Below, one piece after another: positions 6,379 to 14,640 of a stretch of DNA of 17,235 nt; the stretch's first letter is position 1; each line of letters starts with the position of its first letter. The notes beneath the pieces are model-generated. The model did no database searches. It saw only the letters and a program-made list of their open reading frames with translations, and had not been told where the DNA came from. The translations under genes were made by a program, and so were the position numbers. This DNA comes from Firmicutes bacterium UBA5486 (GTDB lineage: Bacteria > Bacillota > UBA4882 > UBA10575), in NCBI GenBank assembly GCA_002427045.1, contig DIPO01000061.1, positions 110,097-127,331 on the forward strand, written 5' to 3'.

Positions 6379-9084
6379 TTATTTTCGTGGGTTATTAATC
6401 TCTGCCTGAGCGGCTGCTAATCTAGCAATCGGCACACGATAGGGGGAACAGGAAACATAGTCCATCCCTACATCATGACAGAAGACCACTGAAGCCGGAT
6501 CGCCTCCATGTTCACCGCAGATCCCAATTTTCAGATCCGCTTTGGTCGAACGTCCTCTGTTAATTCCAATCTTAACTAACTGCCCGACACCTTCCTGATC
6601 CAAGCTTTGGAAAACATCATCCGTAAGAATCTTCTGATCAACATAGCTTGGTAAAAACCGGCCCGCATCATCCCGGCTGTATCCAAAGGTCATCTGTGTC
6701 AGATCATTAGTACCAAAAGAGAAGAATTCTGCATCTTCCGCAATTTTATCCGCAATCAGAGTAGCCCGTGGGATCTCAATCATGGTACCAATCTGATACT
6801 TTAATTCTACCCCTGCTTCGGACATAACTTGTTTAGCAACAGCAATACAGTAATCTTTTATTATCTTCATCTCGCCGGTAGTACCAATCAAGGGAATCAT
6901 CACTTCCGGTACAATCTTCTGACCTTGTTTTGATAATTCACAGGCAGCTTCAAAAATAGCTCGCACCTGAGTCTGGAAGATCTCCGGAAATACTATTCCT
7001 AGACGGCAACCACGGAACCCGAGCATCGGATTAAACTCCGCTAGTGCCTGTACTTTCTCAATGATCTTTTCAACAGGAATCCCCATCTCTTTAGCCATTT
7101 CCGCTTGGCCTTTAGCATCATGAGGCAAGAATTCATGAAGAGGAGGATCAAGTAAGCGAATCGTAACCGGTAGATCCTTCATGGCCTCAAAAATCCCGAT
7201 AAAATCTCTCTTTTGGAAAGGAAGGATTTTATTTAAAGCTTTCTTTCGTGCCTCAGTATTATCTGCCAGAATCATCTCCCGGACCGCCATAATCCGTTCG
7301 TGCTCAGGGCCAAAGAACATATGCTCTGTCCGGCATAATCCAATTCCTTCAGCACCAAAATCTCTAGCAACTTTAGCATCATGAGGAGTATCAGCATTCG
7401 TCCTTATTTTTAGATACCGGTATTTATCAGCCCATGCCATCAAGGTCTCAAAACTACCGGAGATCTCCGGTTCAACAAGTGGCGCTTGGCCAAGAATAAC
7501 ATCTCCAGTTGAACCATTTAGGGTCAGCCAACCCCCTTCTTTAATTTCTTGGTTATTAATTACCACTACTTTACGTTGCTCATTAACTACAGCTTCACCG
7601 CATCCGGCTACGCAACATTTACCCATCCCACGAGCTACAACCGCAGCGTGAGATGTCATTCCACCGCGTGAAGTAAGAATACCTTGTGCAACATTCATAC
7701 CGCTAATATCCTCAGGAGAAGTCTCTGTCCGTACTAAAATGATTTTTTTATTGTCTGCTACCCATTTTTCAGCATCTTCTGCGGAAAACACCACTTGTCC
7801 AACCGCTGCACCGGGACTGGCCGGTAAACCCTTAGCAATCTTTTCTACCTTTGCTTTAGGATCAATCATCGGATGTAAAAGTTGGTCAAGCTGCAGTGGT
7901 TCAACACGTAAAAGAGCTGTTTTTTCATCAATAAAGCCCTCTTCCACTAAATCGACGGCAATCTTAATTGCTGCCGGGCCAGTTCGCTTACCATTCCTGG
8001 TCTGTAGCATATAAAGTTTTTGATCCTGAATCGTAAACTCAATATCCTGCATATCTTTGTAGTGTTTTTCAAGAATAGTACGGATCTCAACCAATTGTTT
8101 ATAGCATTCCGGCAAATACTCTTCTAATGAAGGATATTTCTCTTTCCGTTCTTCCTCAGGAATTCCATTATCGGTAGCCCATTCTCTGGAAGCTTCAAGG
8201 CTAATCTGCTGCGGAGTTCTAATTCCAGCTACCACATCTTCGCCCTGGGCATTAATGAGAAATTCACCATAAAATTTATTCTCTCCGGTAGAGGGGTTCC
8301 GTGTAAATGCTACACCAGTGGCAGAGGTATCACCAAGATTACCATAGACCATAGACTGAACATTTACTGCCGTTCCCCAGTCTTCCGAAATTTTATTTAA
8401 TTTCCGGTATGTAATTGCCCGCGGGTTCATCCAAGAGGAAAAAACAGCATCAATAGCACCCCGTAATTGATCCCACGGATCAGTAGGAAACTCTACGTTT
8501 AGCTTGCTTTTAACCAGTTCTTTATATTCTCCGACAATCGCTTTGAGATCTTCAGCATCTAATTCATTATCAAGAGTAACGCCTTTTTCCTTCTTTTTTC
8601 TGTCTAAAATCTCTTCAAAATTACTATAATCCATTCCTAAAACGACATTACTATACATTTGTACAAACCGTCGGTAACTATCATAGGCAAACTTTGCATT
8701 CCCGGAGAACTTAATTAAACCTTGCACCGTAGTATCATTTAAACCCAGATTTAAGATAGTATCCATCATCCCCGGCATGGATACCCTAGCGCCAGAACGG
8801 ACAGATAATAGCAAGGGGTTAGCAGGATCTCCGAAACGTTTCCCCATAAAATCTTCAACTTTTTTCAGGTTTTCTTTAATCTCCTCTTCCAAACCCTCCG
8901 GCCATCTGTTTCCGCTTTGAAAATAGGCCGTACAGACCTCAGTAGTAATAGTGAAACCCGCAGGAACCGGAATCCCCAGATTAGTCATTTCAGCTAAATT
9001 GGCTCCTTTACCTCCCAGCAGGTTCTTCATTTCGGCTTTTCCATCAGCCTTTCCTTTACCAAAAAAATAAACTTGTTTTGTCAT
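6379..9084 (-). CDS. ppdK: Pyruvate, phosphate dikinase
   Basis: A 901-residue cytoplasmic enzyme that interconverts pyruvate + ATP + Pi and phosphoenolpyruvate + AMP + PPi. In anaerobes it serves glycolysis or gluconeogenesis. The order is the ATP-grasp nucleotide-binding domain (about 1-370, with GGKGANLAEM at 24-33), the swivelling phosphohistidine domain, then the PEP/pyruvate TIM barrel. GGMTSHAAVVARG at 474-486 carries the phosphorylated His479 and the regulatory Thr477. The barrel has the catalytic Cys856 in GICGEHGGDP. Length is a little above the 874 of Clostridium symbiosum; an extra lysine-rich segment near residues 160-180 may explain part of it. The ATG has GGAGG about 8 nt upstream. 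No regulatory-protein gene (PpdK kinase, DUF299) is next to it. It is probably monocistronic, between a promoter at 9107-9134 and hairpins at 6312-6370. Confidence 0.97.
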   Translation of the reverse strand: MTKQVYFFGKGKADGKAEMKNLLGGKGANLAEMTNLGIPVPAGFTITTEVCTAYFQSGNRWPEGLEEEIKENLKKVEDFMGKRFGDPANPLLLSVRSGARVSMPGMMDTILNLGLNDTTVQGLIKFSGNAKFAYDSYRRFVQMYSNVVLGMDYSNFEEILDRKKKEKGVTLDNELDAEDLKAIVGEYKELVKSKLNVEFPTDPWDQLRGAIDAVFSSWMNPRAITYRKLNKISEDWGTAVNVQSMVYGNLGDTSATGVAFTRNPSTGENKFYGEFLINAQGEDVVAGIRTPQQISLEASREWATDNGIPEEERKEKYPSLEEYLPECYKQLVEIRTILEKHYKDMQDIEFTIQDQKLYMLQTRNGKRTGPAAIKIAVDLVEEGFIDEKTALLRVEPLQLDQLLHPMIDPKAKVEKIAKGLPASPGAAVGQVVFSAEDAEKWVADNKKIILVRTETSPEDISGMNVAQGILTSRGGMTSHAAVVARGMGKCCVAGCGEAVVNEQRKVVVINNQEIKEGGWLTLNGSTGDVILGQAPLVEPEISGSFETLMAWADKYRYLKIRTNADTPHDAKVARDFGAEGIGLCRTEHMFFGPEHERIMAVREMILADNTEARKKALNKILPFQKRDFIGIFEAMKDLPVTIRLLDPPLHEFLPHDAKGQAEMAKEMGIPVEKIIEKVQALAEFNPMLGFRGCRLGIVFPEIFQTQVRAIFEAACELSKQGQKIVPEVMIPLIGTTGEMKIIKDYCIAVAKQVMSEAGVELKYQIGTMIEIPRATLIADKIAEDAEFFSFGTNDLTQMTFGYSRDDAGRFLPSYVDQKILTDDVFQSLDQEGVGQLVKIGINRGRSTKADLKIGICGEHGGDPASVVFCHDVGMDYVSCSPYRVPIARLAAAQAEINNPRK

Positions 9085-9106
9085 TCTTGTCCTCCATTCT
9101 TCAATC

Positions 9107-9134
9107 TATATAAATTATATTTTAAAAAGAACAA
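9107..9134 (-). promoter_or_regulatory. Candidate ppdK promoter
   Basis: On the minus strand TTGTTC (plus 9129-9134), a 16-bp spacer, TATATA (plus 9107-9112). An overlapping TATAAT is at plus 9114-9119. The start would be near 9100, giving a very short leader before the GGAGG site at 9091-9095. Confidence 0.4.
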
Positions 9135-9219
9135 TCAGGATTTTATTCGTTATGTTCCCCGTTTTTCCTTCTTTAAATACTCTTTGTTTTTACGTAATTC
9201 AGTAAACTATCTTTTTTTA

Positions 9220-9816
9220 CTAAGTTTTCTCGCCAATTCTTCTCTCAACCCCAGCTCTTAACCTTTTTATATTCTCCCGGTGCCGATAAAAAGCAATTAT
9301 CGCCAGCAGAAGGGAAACAACTATGGTAGATATATCTTCACCCACAATAAATAAGCCTAATGGGACCAACGAAACTAAAATTAATGAACCTAAAGAAATC
9401 AAGCGGGAAAGATATACAATTTCAAGGGCGATACTTATAGAAACCAGTAAAACCAATGGATTCAAAAACAAAAAGCTTCCAATTGTAGTAGAGATTCCTT
9501 TACCTCCCTTCTTACCCAGAAAAAACACTGACCAATTGTGTCCAAACGTAACAGCTAAAGCTGCTAAAGATGTAATCTTAACAGATCCACTCAGTAAATC
9601 AGCTAACCATAAAGCAGTTGTTCCTTTTGCCACATCTAAAAGGCCGGCAATTATTCCAGGCCCCCAACCTAAAACACGAATCGCATTTGTACCGCCCAAA
9701 TTTCCACTACCCAACCTCGATAAATCCTTTTCTCCTTTTAACCGGCCCATTATATAAGTAAAAGGAATAGAACCAATCAAATATGCAAGTAAAAGAATTG
9801 CAAATTTAATAAGCAT
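9220..9816 (-). CDS. plsY: Acyl-phosphate:glycerol-3-phosphate acyltransferase PlsY
   Basis: A 198-residue polytopic membrane enzyme that moves an acyl group from acyl-phosphate to glycerol-3-phosphate, the first acylation of phospholipid synthesis in most Gram-positives. The hallmark loops are present: LIGSIPF at residues 13-19, RLGSGNLGGTNAIRVLG at 34-50 (the GSGN-GATN glycerol-phosphate loop), GHNWSVFFLGKKGGKG at 92-107 and the C-terminal RHRENIKRLRAG at about 178-189. Five or six membrane helices are visible. The ATG has AAAGGGG about 7 nt upstream, and a repeat element (9832-9916) abuts this ribosome site. DegV, a fatty-acid-binding family, is directly upstream on the same strand, which fits a lipid theme. 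Confidence 0.95.
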   Translation of the reverse strand: MLIKFAILLLAYLIGSIPFTYIMGRLKGEKDLSRLGSGNLGGTNAIRVLGWGPGIIAGLLDVAKGTTALWLADLLSGSVKITSLAALAVTFGHNWSVFFLGKKGGKGISTTIGSFLFLNPLVLLVSISIALEIVYLSRLISLGSLILVSLVPLGLFIVGEDISTIVVSLLLAIIAFYRHRENIKRLRAGVERRIGEKT

Positions 9817-9831
9817 ATTAATATCCCCTTT

Positions 9832-9916
9832 AAAAAATTTGCATAATTACCTTAACTTAGCTATCCGTTGTTTCTTTATAAGCTTATCTTAAAAAAATGA
9901 ATTATGCAATTTTTTT
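9832..9916. mobile_element. Short family A element without core, terminator-like on both strands
   Basis: 85 bp bounded by 17-base inverted ends with one mismatch (9832-9848 and 9900-9916). They contain TTGCATAATT and carry an A/T run on the outside. The left inner flank (ATTACCTTAA) and the right inner flank (ATCTTAAA) match the element at 6114-6267, but the NrdR-like core is missing. An inner palindrome ATAAGCTTAT is near the centre. Each strand reads as a long stem followed by six or seven T, so it may terminate DegV transcripts and anything coming the other way. Confidence 0.6.
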
Positions 9917-9938
9917 ATCTATTTTTTAATCTTTTACC

Positions 9939-10784
9939 TTAATTTTTCGGCAAGGAAATTAGAGCCAAAGCTCCTGGCCCGGCATGGCTACCTAGGGCAG
10001 GCCCAGCTTGATTTAGAATAACCTCAGCATTTTTAAAAGTCTCTTCAATAATAGCCTTTAACTTTAATGCTTCGGTTTTAGCCTTTGTATGAACCACGGA
10101 AATTATTGACCTAGTTTCCATCCCAATCTGTTCCTTAAACTTTTCCATAAGAAGTGTAATTGCTTCTTTTCTATTCCTTGCTTTTCCAGCCGCCTCTACC
10201 TCTCCGTGGTTAATCCTTAAAAGTGGCTTAATTTTCAGGACAGATCCTAAAAAAAGTTGTAAACTACTTACTCTTCCCCCATGACGGACAAATTTTAAGG
10301 TATCAAGAAGAACAAGAAAATTAATCTGTTCACGTAGGGAATAGACCATTTCAACTACCTTTTCAAACTTCATACCACGTTTCAATCCACGGGCAGCTTC
10401 CAATACTAAGCTACCTAAACCCATTGAGGTAGAAAGAGAATCTATCACTCTTACTTTACCTGAAAACATTTCACTGGCTAATTGGGCTGTTTGTACTGTC
10501 CCAGATAGTTTGTTTGATATATGAATAGAAATAATAGTATCAAACTTTTCCAGTAACCGACGGTATGTTTCTATAAAAATACCAGGTGAAGGTTGAGATG
10601 TAGATGGAAGATTGATACCCGGAGTGGATATTTTTTCGTAAAATTCGTCCCTACTTAGATCAACTCCATCACGAAATCCCAATCCATCAATAATTACCTG
10701 CAAGGGAATTACTTCAATATTATATTCTCCCACTAACTCCTGGGGCAGATCAGCCGTACTATCTGTAACAATTCCTATTTTCAT
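9939..10784 (-). CDS. DegV family fatty-acid-binding protein
   Basis: A 281-residue cytoplasmic protein of the DegV family, which binds single fatty acids. In Firmicutes the FakB members present fatty acids to the kinase FakA. Motifs are DSTADLP at residues 8-14, TSQPSPG at 62-68 (fatty-acid-contacting Thr/Ser), ISNKLSGT at 89-96, and RHGGRVSSL in the middle. Length is typical. The ATG has GGAGG about 8 nt upstream. No fakA-like gene is in the window. It lies 122 bp before plsY on the same strand with a repeat in the gap; a role in supplying acyl groups is likely from family and neighbour, not shown. TATAAT at 10836-10841 (minus) could be its -10, without a clear -35. Confidence 0.92.
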   Translation of the reverse strand: MKIGIVTDSTADLPQELVGEYNIEVIPLQVIIDGLGFRDGVDLSRDEFYEKISTPGINLPSTSQPSPGIFIETYRRLLEKFDTIISIHISNKLSGTVQTAQLASEMFSGKVRVIDSLSTSMGLGSLVLEAARGLKRGMKFEKVVEMVYSLREQINFLVLLDTLKFVRHGGRVSSLQLFLGSVLKIKPLLRINHGEVEAAGKARNRKEAITLLMEKFKEQIGMETRSIISVVHTKAKTEALKLKAIIEETFKNAEVILNQAGPALGSHAGPGALALISLPKN

Positions 10785-10835
10785 AAAAACGCCTCCATTT
10801 TTTTGTTATTACCAACTTAAACCATTTTAATTAAA

Positions 10836-10841
10836 ATTATA
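10836..10841 (-). promoter_or_regulatory. Possible -10 of the degV-like gene
   Basis: A perfect TATAAT on the minus strand about 50 bp before the ATG. It lies after the fhs-folD terminator, so a promoter is needed here, but no good -35 is seen at 16-18 bp. Confidence 0.3.
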
Positions 10842-10889
10842 TTAGGTATGGTTTCAAAAATTAGACGTAATTTAATAAAAAAAAGTTAC

Positions 10890-10919
10890 AAAAAAAGAAC
10901 CGGTTAAATTAAACCGGTT
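10890..10919 (-). terminator. Rho-independent terminator of the fhs-folD operon
   Basis: AACCGGTT at 10898-10905 and again at 10912-10919 (each self-complementary) form an 8-bp stem with a 6-nt loop. On the minus strand a C and a run of seven T follow. It lies about 70 bp after the folD stop. Confidence 0.88.
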
Positions 10920-10989
10920 ATCTGCCTGCCAATTATTCACATCCTTAATTAATAAACTTTAAACTTAAAACCCATGAAAAGAATAAATC

Positions 10990-11844
10990 TTAACGGTTCT
11001 GTGCGATTGCTGCCTTTACTGTATTCTTCATTAACATGGCAATCGTCATTGGCCCTACTCCACCCGGAACCGGAGTAATCGCTCCAGCTACCTTAAGGGC
11101 AGAATCGTAATCCACATCACCCACTACTTTTCCTGATTCTAAACGGTTCATTCCCACATCAATCACTACCGCACCCGGTTTTATCATTTCACCATCAATC
11201 AGACCGGGCTTACCAACTGCTACCACTAGAATATCAGCCCGCCGGCAGATCTCGCCCAGATTTCTCGTTCTAGAGTGACAGACAGTAACTGTACCATGTT
11301 CTTTTAATAATAAATGAAACATCGGTTTTCCTACAATATTACTTCTTCCTACTACCACACATTCTTTCCCGGCAATCTCCACTCCACTCTCTTTAATCAA
11401 TTCCATAACACCAGCCGGAGTACATGGTAGAGCTCCATCTTGGCCTCTCATTAAGCGGCCAAGATTTACCGGATGAAATCCATCCACATCCTTTTCCGGA
11501 CTGATCAGATTCGTGACTTCCTCTTCTGATAAATGTTCGGGCAGGGGAAGTTGTACTAACATTCCATTGACTTTAGGATCAGCATTAAGTTTTTTAATTA
11601 ATTGCAGTAACTCATCTTTTTCAATAGTTGCCGGTAAACGCTCCACCCAGGAATTAATACCCAACTGATTACAGGCTCTTTCTTTATTCCGTACATATAT
11701 TAATGAGGCCGGATCTTCTCCCACTAACACTACTACTAAGCCAGGTACTATTCCCTCTTCCTTAAGTTTCTCTACTTCAATCCGGAGTTCATCTTTTACC
11801 CTACTTGCTACAGCTTTACCACTAATAATCTTTGCTTCCAACAA
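10990..11844 (-). CDS. folD: Bifunctional methylene-tetrahydrofolate dehydrogenase/cyclohydrolase FolD
   Basis: A 284-residue cytoplasmic enzyme. It oxidises 5,10-methylene-THF with NAD(P)+ and hydrolyses the methenyl form to 10-formyl-THF (reversible). Visible signatures are Tyr50 and catalytic Lys54 in YVRNK, KDVDGFHPVN at 118-127, the Rossmann stretch VVVGRSNIVGKP at 163-174 and TPVPGGVGPMT at 257-267. The start is TTG at 11842-11844 with AAGGGGAG just upstream; a second TTG follows at once. It lies 18 bp after fhs, clearly one operon, so the two consecutive steps formate to formyl-THF to methenyl/methylene-THF are made together, as in acetogens and purinolytic or amino-acid-fermenting clostridia. 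Confidence 0.97.
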   Translation of the reverse strand: MLEAKIISGKAVASRVKDELRIEVEKLKEEGIVPGLVVVLVGEDPASLIYVRNKERACNQLGINSWVERLPATIEKDELLQLIKKLNADPKVNGMLVQLPLPEHLSEEEVTNLISPEKDVDGFHPVNLGRLMRGQDGALPCTPAGVMELIKESGVEIAGKECVVVGRSNIVGKPMFHLLLKEHGTVTVCHSRTRNLGEICRRADILVVAVGKPGLIDGEMIKPGAVVIDVGMNRLESGKVVGDVDYDSALKVAGAITPVPGGVGPMTIAMLMKNTVKAAIAQNR

Positions 11845-11862
11845 ACTCTACTCCCCTTCTGT

Positions 11863-13536
11863 TTAGAATAATCCGGTAATCTTTCCATCCGGCAAAAGAT
11901 CCACTCTCTCAGCAGCCGGTGATTTTGGTAAACCAGGCATGGTTAAAATATTACCAGCCAAAACTACAATAAAACCAGCCCCAGCAGAAATTCTAAGATC
12001 CCTTACTGTCAAAATCCATCCTTTAGGCGCTCCTTTTAATGCCGGATTATCCGAGAGTGACATCTGAGTTTTTGCCATGCAAACCGGAAAATGATCAAAA
12101 CCCAGATCAGTTATCTTCTCCAGAGCCTTCTCGGCTTCTTTGGTATAAGAGACCCCATCAGCACCATAAATCTTGGTGGCTAGTAAAGTAATCTTCTCTT
12201 TTAAAGTATGTTTTTTACCATAAAGAGGAGAGAAGTTATTTACACCCTGATCAATTGTTTTTAATACTCCCCTTGCCAGATCAGCCCCACCTTCTCCGCC
12301 TTTAGCTACCACTTCAGATAACTCTACCGGGACACCTTGCTCTTGACAGTAATTCAAAACTACCTCAATTTCTTGTTCATGATCTGTGGGGAACTTATTA
12401 ATCGCAACTACTACCGGCAAATGATAAACTTCTTTAAGATTGAAAAGATGTTTATCAAGATTGCTTAGGCCTCTGCTCACAGCCTCTGCATTTGTAGCAT
12501 CCAGATCTTTAAAGTTTACCCCGCCATGGCTTTTGAGTGCCCGGACAGAAACAACCAACACCACTACATCGGGTTTTAAATTAAACTTTGGTGCAACAAT
12601 ATCAAAAAACTTTTCTGCACCCAGATCAGAAGCAAATCCACCTTCTGTAACGACAAAATCTGCTATTTTTAAAGCTAAACGAGTAGAAATTATACTATTA
12701 TTACCATGGGCAATATTAGCAAATGGGCCTCCATGAATAAAGGCTGGCTGTCCCTCCATCGTCTGCACTAGATTAGGCTTGATTGCTTCCTTCAATAATA
12801 CGGTCATCGCCCCTACCGCCTTTATATCCCGGGCATAAACCGGAGCACCATCATAGGTATAGGCCACTAAAATCGAACCAAGCCTGTCCTTCAAATCTTC
12901 AATATTCTCCGCTAAACAGAGAATAGCCATAATCTCAGAGGCTACAGTAATATCAAAGCCACTCTCCCTGAGTACCCCATTGCTTTTTCTTCCTAAACCA
13001 ACGATTATACTCCTAAGCTGGCGATCTGAGATATCCATCACCCTTTGCCAAAGTACCTGTTTAGGATCGATTCCCAGAGTATTACCCTGATAAATATGGT
13101 TATCCACCATAGCTGCCAATAGATTATGTGCAGCAGTTACTGCATGAATATCACCTGTAAAATGAAGGTTAATCTCATCCATCGGAAGTACTTGAGAACA
13201 ACCACCTCCGGCAGCTCCACCCTTTACACCAAAAGTCGGCCCTAAGGAAGGTTCTCTTAAAGCAACAGCCACCTTTTTTCCAAGCTTGCCAAGAGCTTGA
13301 GTCAAGCCTACTGCAGTACAGGTTTTTCCCTCACCCGCCGGAGTTGGAGTAATAGCCGTCACGTAGATTAATTTCCCATCAGGCTTATTCTTACGTTTCT
13401 CCAGTGTTTCAAGGCTAATTTTAGCTTTATACCTACCATACGGTTCATATTCACTTTCTTCCAACCCAATCTCTTCAGCCAACTTATTAATTGGTAACAA
13501 CTTAGCTTGTTGAGCTAATTCAATATCGCTTAGCAT
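11863..13536 (-). CDS. fhs: Formate-tetrahydrofolate ligase
   Basis: Formyl-THF synthetase: formate + ATP + THF give 10-formyl-THF. It has 557 residues with the start chosen, matching the 556-559 of clostridial and Moorella enzymes. The P-loop TPAGEGKT is at residues 65-72. The signature block REPSLGPTFGVKGGAAGGG covers 94-112, and AGAGFIVVLAGNILTMPGLPK lies near the C-terminus. The frame opens at 13572, but the ATG at 13534-13536 has AAGGAG 8 nt upstream while the first ATG has none. It is the first gene of the fhs-folD operon. A TATAAT at 13581-13586 (minus) may be the -10, within an imperfect 6-bp inverted repeat (TTATAG/CTATAA). It indicates a working methyl branch of C1 metabolism; no other Wood-Ljungdahl genes are here, so acetogenesis cannot be claimed. 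Confidence 0.97.
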   Translation of the reverse strand: MLSDIELAQQAKLLPINKLAEEIGLEESEYEPYGRYKAKISLETLEKRKNKPDGKLIYVTAITPTPAGEGKTCTAVGLTQALGKLGKKVAVALREPSLGPTFGVKGGAAGGGCSQVLPMDEINLHFTGDIHAVTAAHNLLAAMVDNHIYQGNTLGIDPKQVLWQRVMDISDRQLRSIIVGLGRKSNGVLRESGFDITVASEIMAILCLAENIEDLKDRLGSILVAYTYDGAPVYARDIKAVGAMTVLLKEAIKPNLVQTMEGQPAFIHGGPFANIAHGNNSIISTRLALKIADFVVTEGGFASDLGAEKFFDIVAPKFNLKPDVVVLVVSVRALKSHGGVNFKDLDATNAEAVSRGLSNLDKHLFNLKEVYHLPVVVAINKFPTDHEQEIEVVLNYCQEQGVPVELSEVVAKGGEGGADLARGVLKTIDQGVNNFSPLYGKKHTLKEKITLLATKIYGADGVSYTKEAEKALEKITDLGFDHFPVCMAKTQMSLSDNPALKGAPKGWILTVRDLRISAGAGFIVVLAGNILTMPGLPKSPAAERVDLLPDGKITGLF

Positions 13537-13580
13537 CAATTCAACTCCTTTTTCTTTACTTTTCATTATCACACTACAAG

Positions 13581-13600
13581 ATTATAGTAGTCTTCTATAA
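13581..13600 (-). promoter_or_regulatory. Candidate -10 and inverted repeat before fhs
   Basis: TATAAT on the minus strand at 13581-13586 overlaps one arm of TTATAG/CTATAA, a 6-bp inverted repeat with a 7-nt gap. This could be promoter plus operator for fhs-folD; no convincing -35 was found. Confidence 0.3.
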
Positions 13601-13680
13601 GCATAATATATTTTATTGTCCTTAGAATTCATCTTATTTGGTCTCTTTTGCTTCGTACTTCTTCTCTCCATACAACAAAA

Positions 13681-14478
13681 TCAAGTCAAAATCCGGGCTA
13701 CACCCTCTCCCAAATTGCCCCAAAGTTTATTAATCACCGGAGCAACCAGCTTTGGATCACCGGAGGTAAAAAACCATTCCTTTCCGCCCTCTAGGTTCGA
13801 GGTAAGTAAAGATCTTTCTGCTAATAACCGGCGGGTCTGTCTTGCCACCGGCTCACCGGTATCAATAACTTTAACCCCTGCCCCCAGAAACTTTTCTACT
13901 ATTGGCCGGAGAAAAGGATAATGAGTACAGCCCAGAACCACTACATCAACTCCATAAGCCTTTAGCGGTTCAATATACTCTTTTACCAGAGCTTCTGTCT
14001 CACTCCCGTCAATTTCACCAGCTTCTACCTTCTCCACAAGCCCAGGGCAGGGTTGATTTATTACATTTAGCCCTCCCGCAAATTTTTCTACTAATGAAGA
14101 AAATCTTTCTCCGGAAAGCGTCAGCTCTGTTGCAAGTACGCCAACCTTTTTATCTTTAGTATGCAAAGCTGCCTGTTTGACAGCAGGTTCTACACCAACA
14201 AAAGGAAGTTTAAAATTATCTCTAAGACTCTGAAGGGCAGCAATTGAAGCTGTGTTACAAGCTACTACAATTAGTTTAACTCCTTTTGTCAGTAGAAACT
14301 TCGTAATTATAAAAGAACGCTTAATAATCTCCTCAGAAGTCCTCTCCCCATAGGGGCAATATTTCGAATCTGCTACATAAATCAGGTCTTCTTCCGGTAA
14401 AAGACGGCGAATCTCTTTCATAATGGATAGCCCGCCGATACCCGAATCAAATAAACCTATGGGCCCACTCGCCATCAT
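13681..14478 (-). CDS. murI: Glutamate racemase
   Basis: A 265-residue cofactor-independent racemase that makes D-glutamate for peptidoglycan. The two-cysteine active site is complete: Asp11 and Ser12 in GLFDSGIGG, Cys74 in VACNTAS and Cys184 with His186 in LGCTHYPF. Length is normal. Two ATG codons follow each other (14478 and 14475). AAGGTGAG lies 2 nt before the first and 5 nt before the second, so the second may be the one used. A candidate promoter is at 14527-14555, and half of a family A repeat lies just upstream of it. It is followed by fhs after 144 bp, with no clear terminator between. Confidence 0.95.
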   Translation of the reverse strand: MMASGPIGLFDSGIGGLSIMKEIRRLLPEEDLIYVADSKYCPYGERTSEEIIKRSFIITKFLLTKGVKLIVVACNTASIAALQSLRDNFKLPFVGVEPAVKQAALHTKDKKVGVLATELTLSGERFSSLVEKFAGGLNVINQPCPGLVEKVEAGEIDGSETEALVKEYIEPLKAYGVDVVVLGCTHYPFLRPIVEKFLGAGVKVIDTGEPVARQTRRLLAERSLLTSNLEGGKEWFFTSGDPKLVAPVINKLWGNLGEGVARILT

Positions 14479-14526
14479 AGCTCACCTTCTTACTTGTTTC
14501 TCTTTATTTTGCCAATATTGATGAAA

Positions 14527-14555
14527 ATTATAATTTCCAAGTTTGTATTCTTTAA
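14527..14555 (-). promoter_or_regulatory. Candidate murI promoter
   Basis: On the minus strand TTAAAG (plus 14550-14555), a 17-bp spacer, TATAAT (plus 14527-14532). The -10 is perfect and the -35 is poor. Confidence 0.35.
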
Positions 14556-14561
14556 TATCAT

Positions 14562-14627
14562 GAGGGAATTGCATAATTACCTTAATCGCGTATTTGACCA
14601 CAATATATCGTGTTTATCTTTTATTCG
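14562..14627. mobile_element. Left-half remnant of family A element
   Basis: About 85% identical to the left half of the element at 6114-6267; the first 27 bases are identical. It contains the end GGAATTGCATAATT (14565-14578) and one core site at 14598-14613 that matches the NrdR-box consensus at 14 of 16. The right half is missing. The remnant ends 13 bp before the stop codon of the ABC permease and begins next to the murI promoter. Confidence 0.65.
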
Positions 14628-14640
14628 AAAATCATCGGAA

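Noticed and set aside
9180..9235. AGTAAA/TTTACT inverted repeat after plsY as a terminator
   Set aside because: The stem is only 6 AT pairs and no T run follows on the minus strand.
9323..9757. 144-codon open frame on the plus strand inside plsY
   Set aside because: It is the antisense shadow of a clearly conserved plsY and has no membrane or domain features of its own.
12440..12736. 98-codon open frame on the plus strand inside fhs, and similar ones inside ppdK, rbgA and murI
   Set aside because: All are shadows of well-conserved genes on the other strand, without ribosome sites or family features.
13616..13921. Plus-strand frame spanning the fhs-murI gap
   Set aside because: Most of it is antisense to murI; the gap part reads as low-complexity hydrophobic sequence without a ribosome site.
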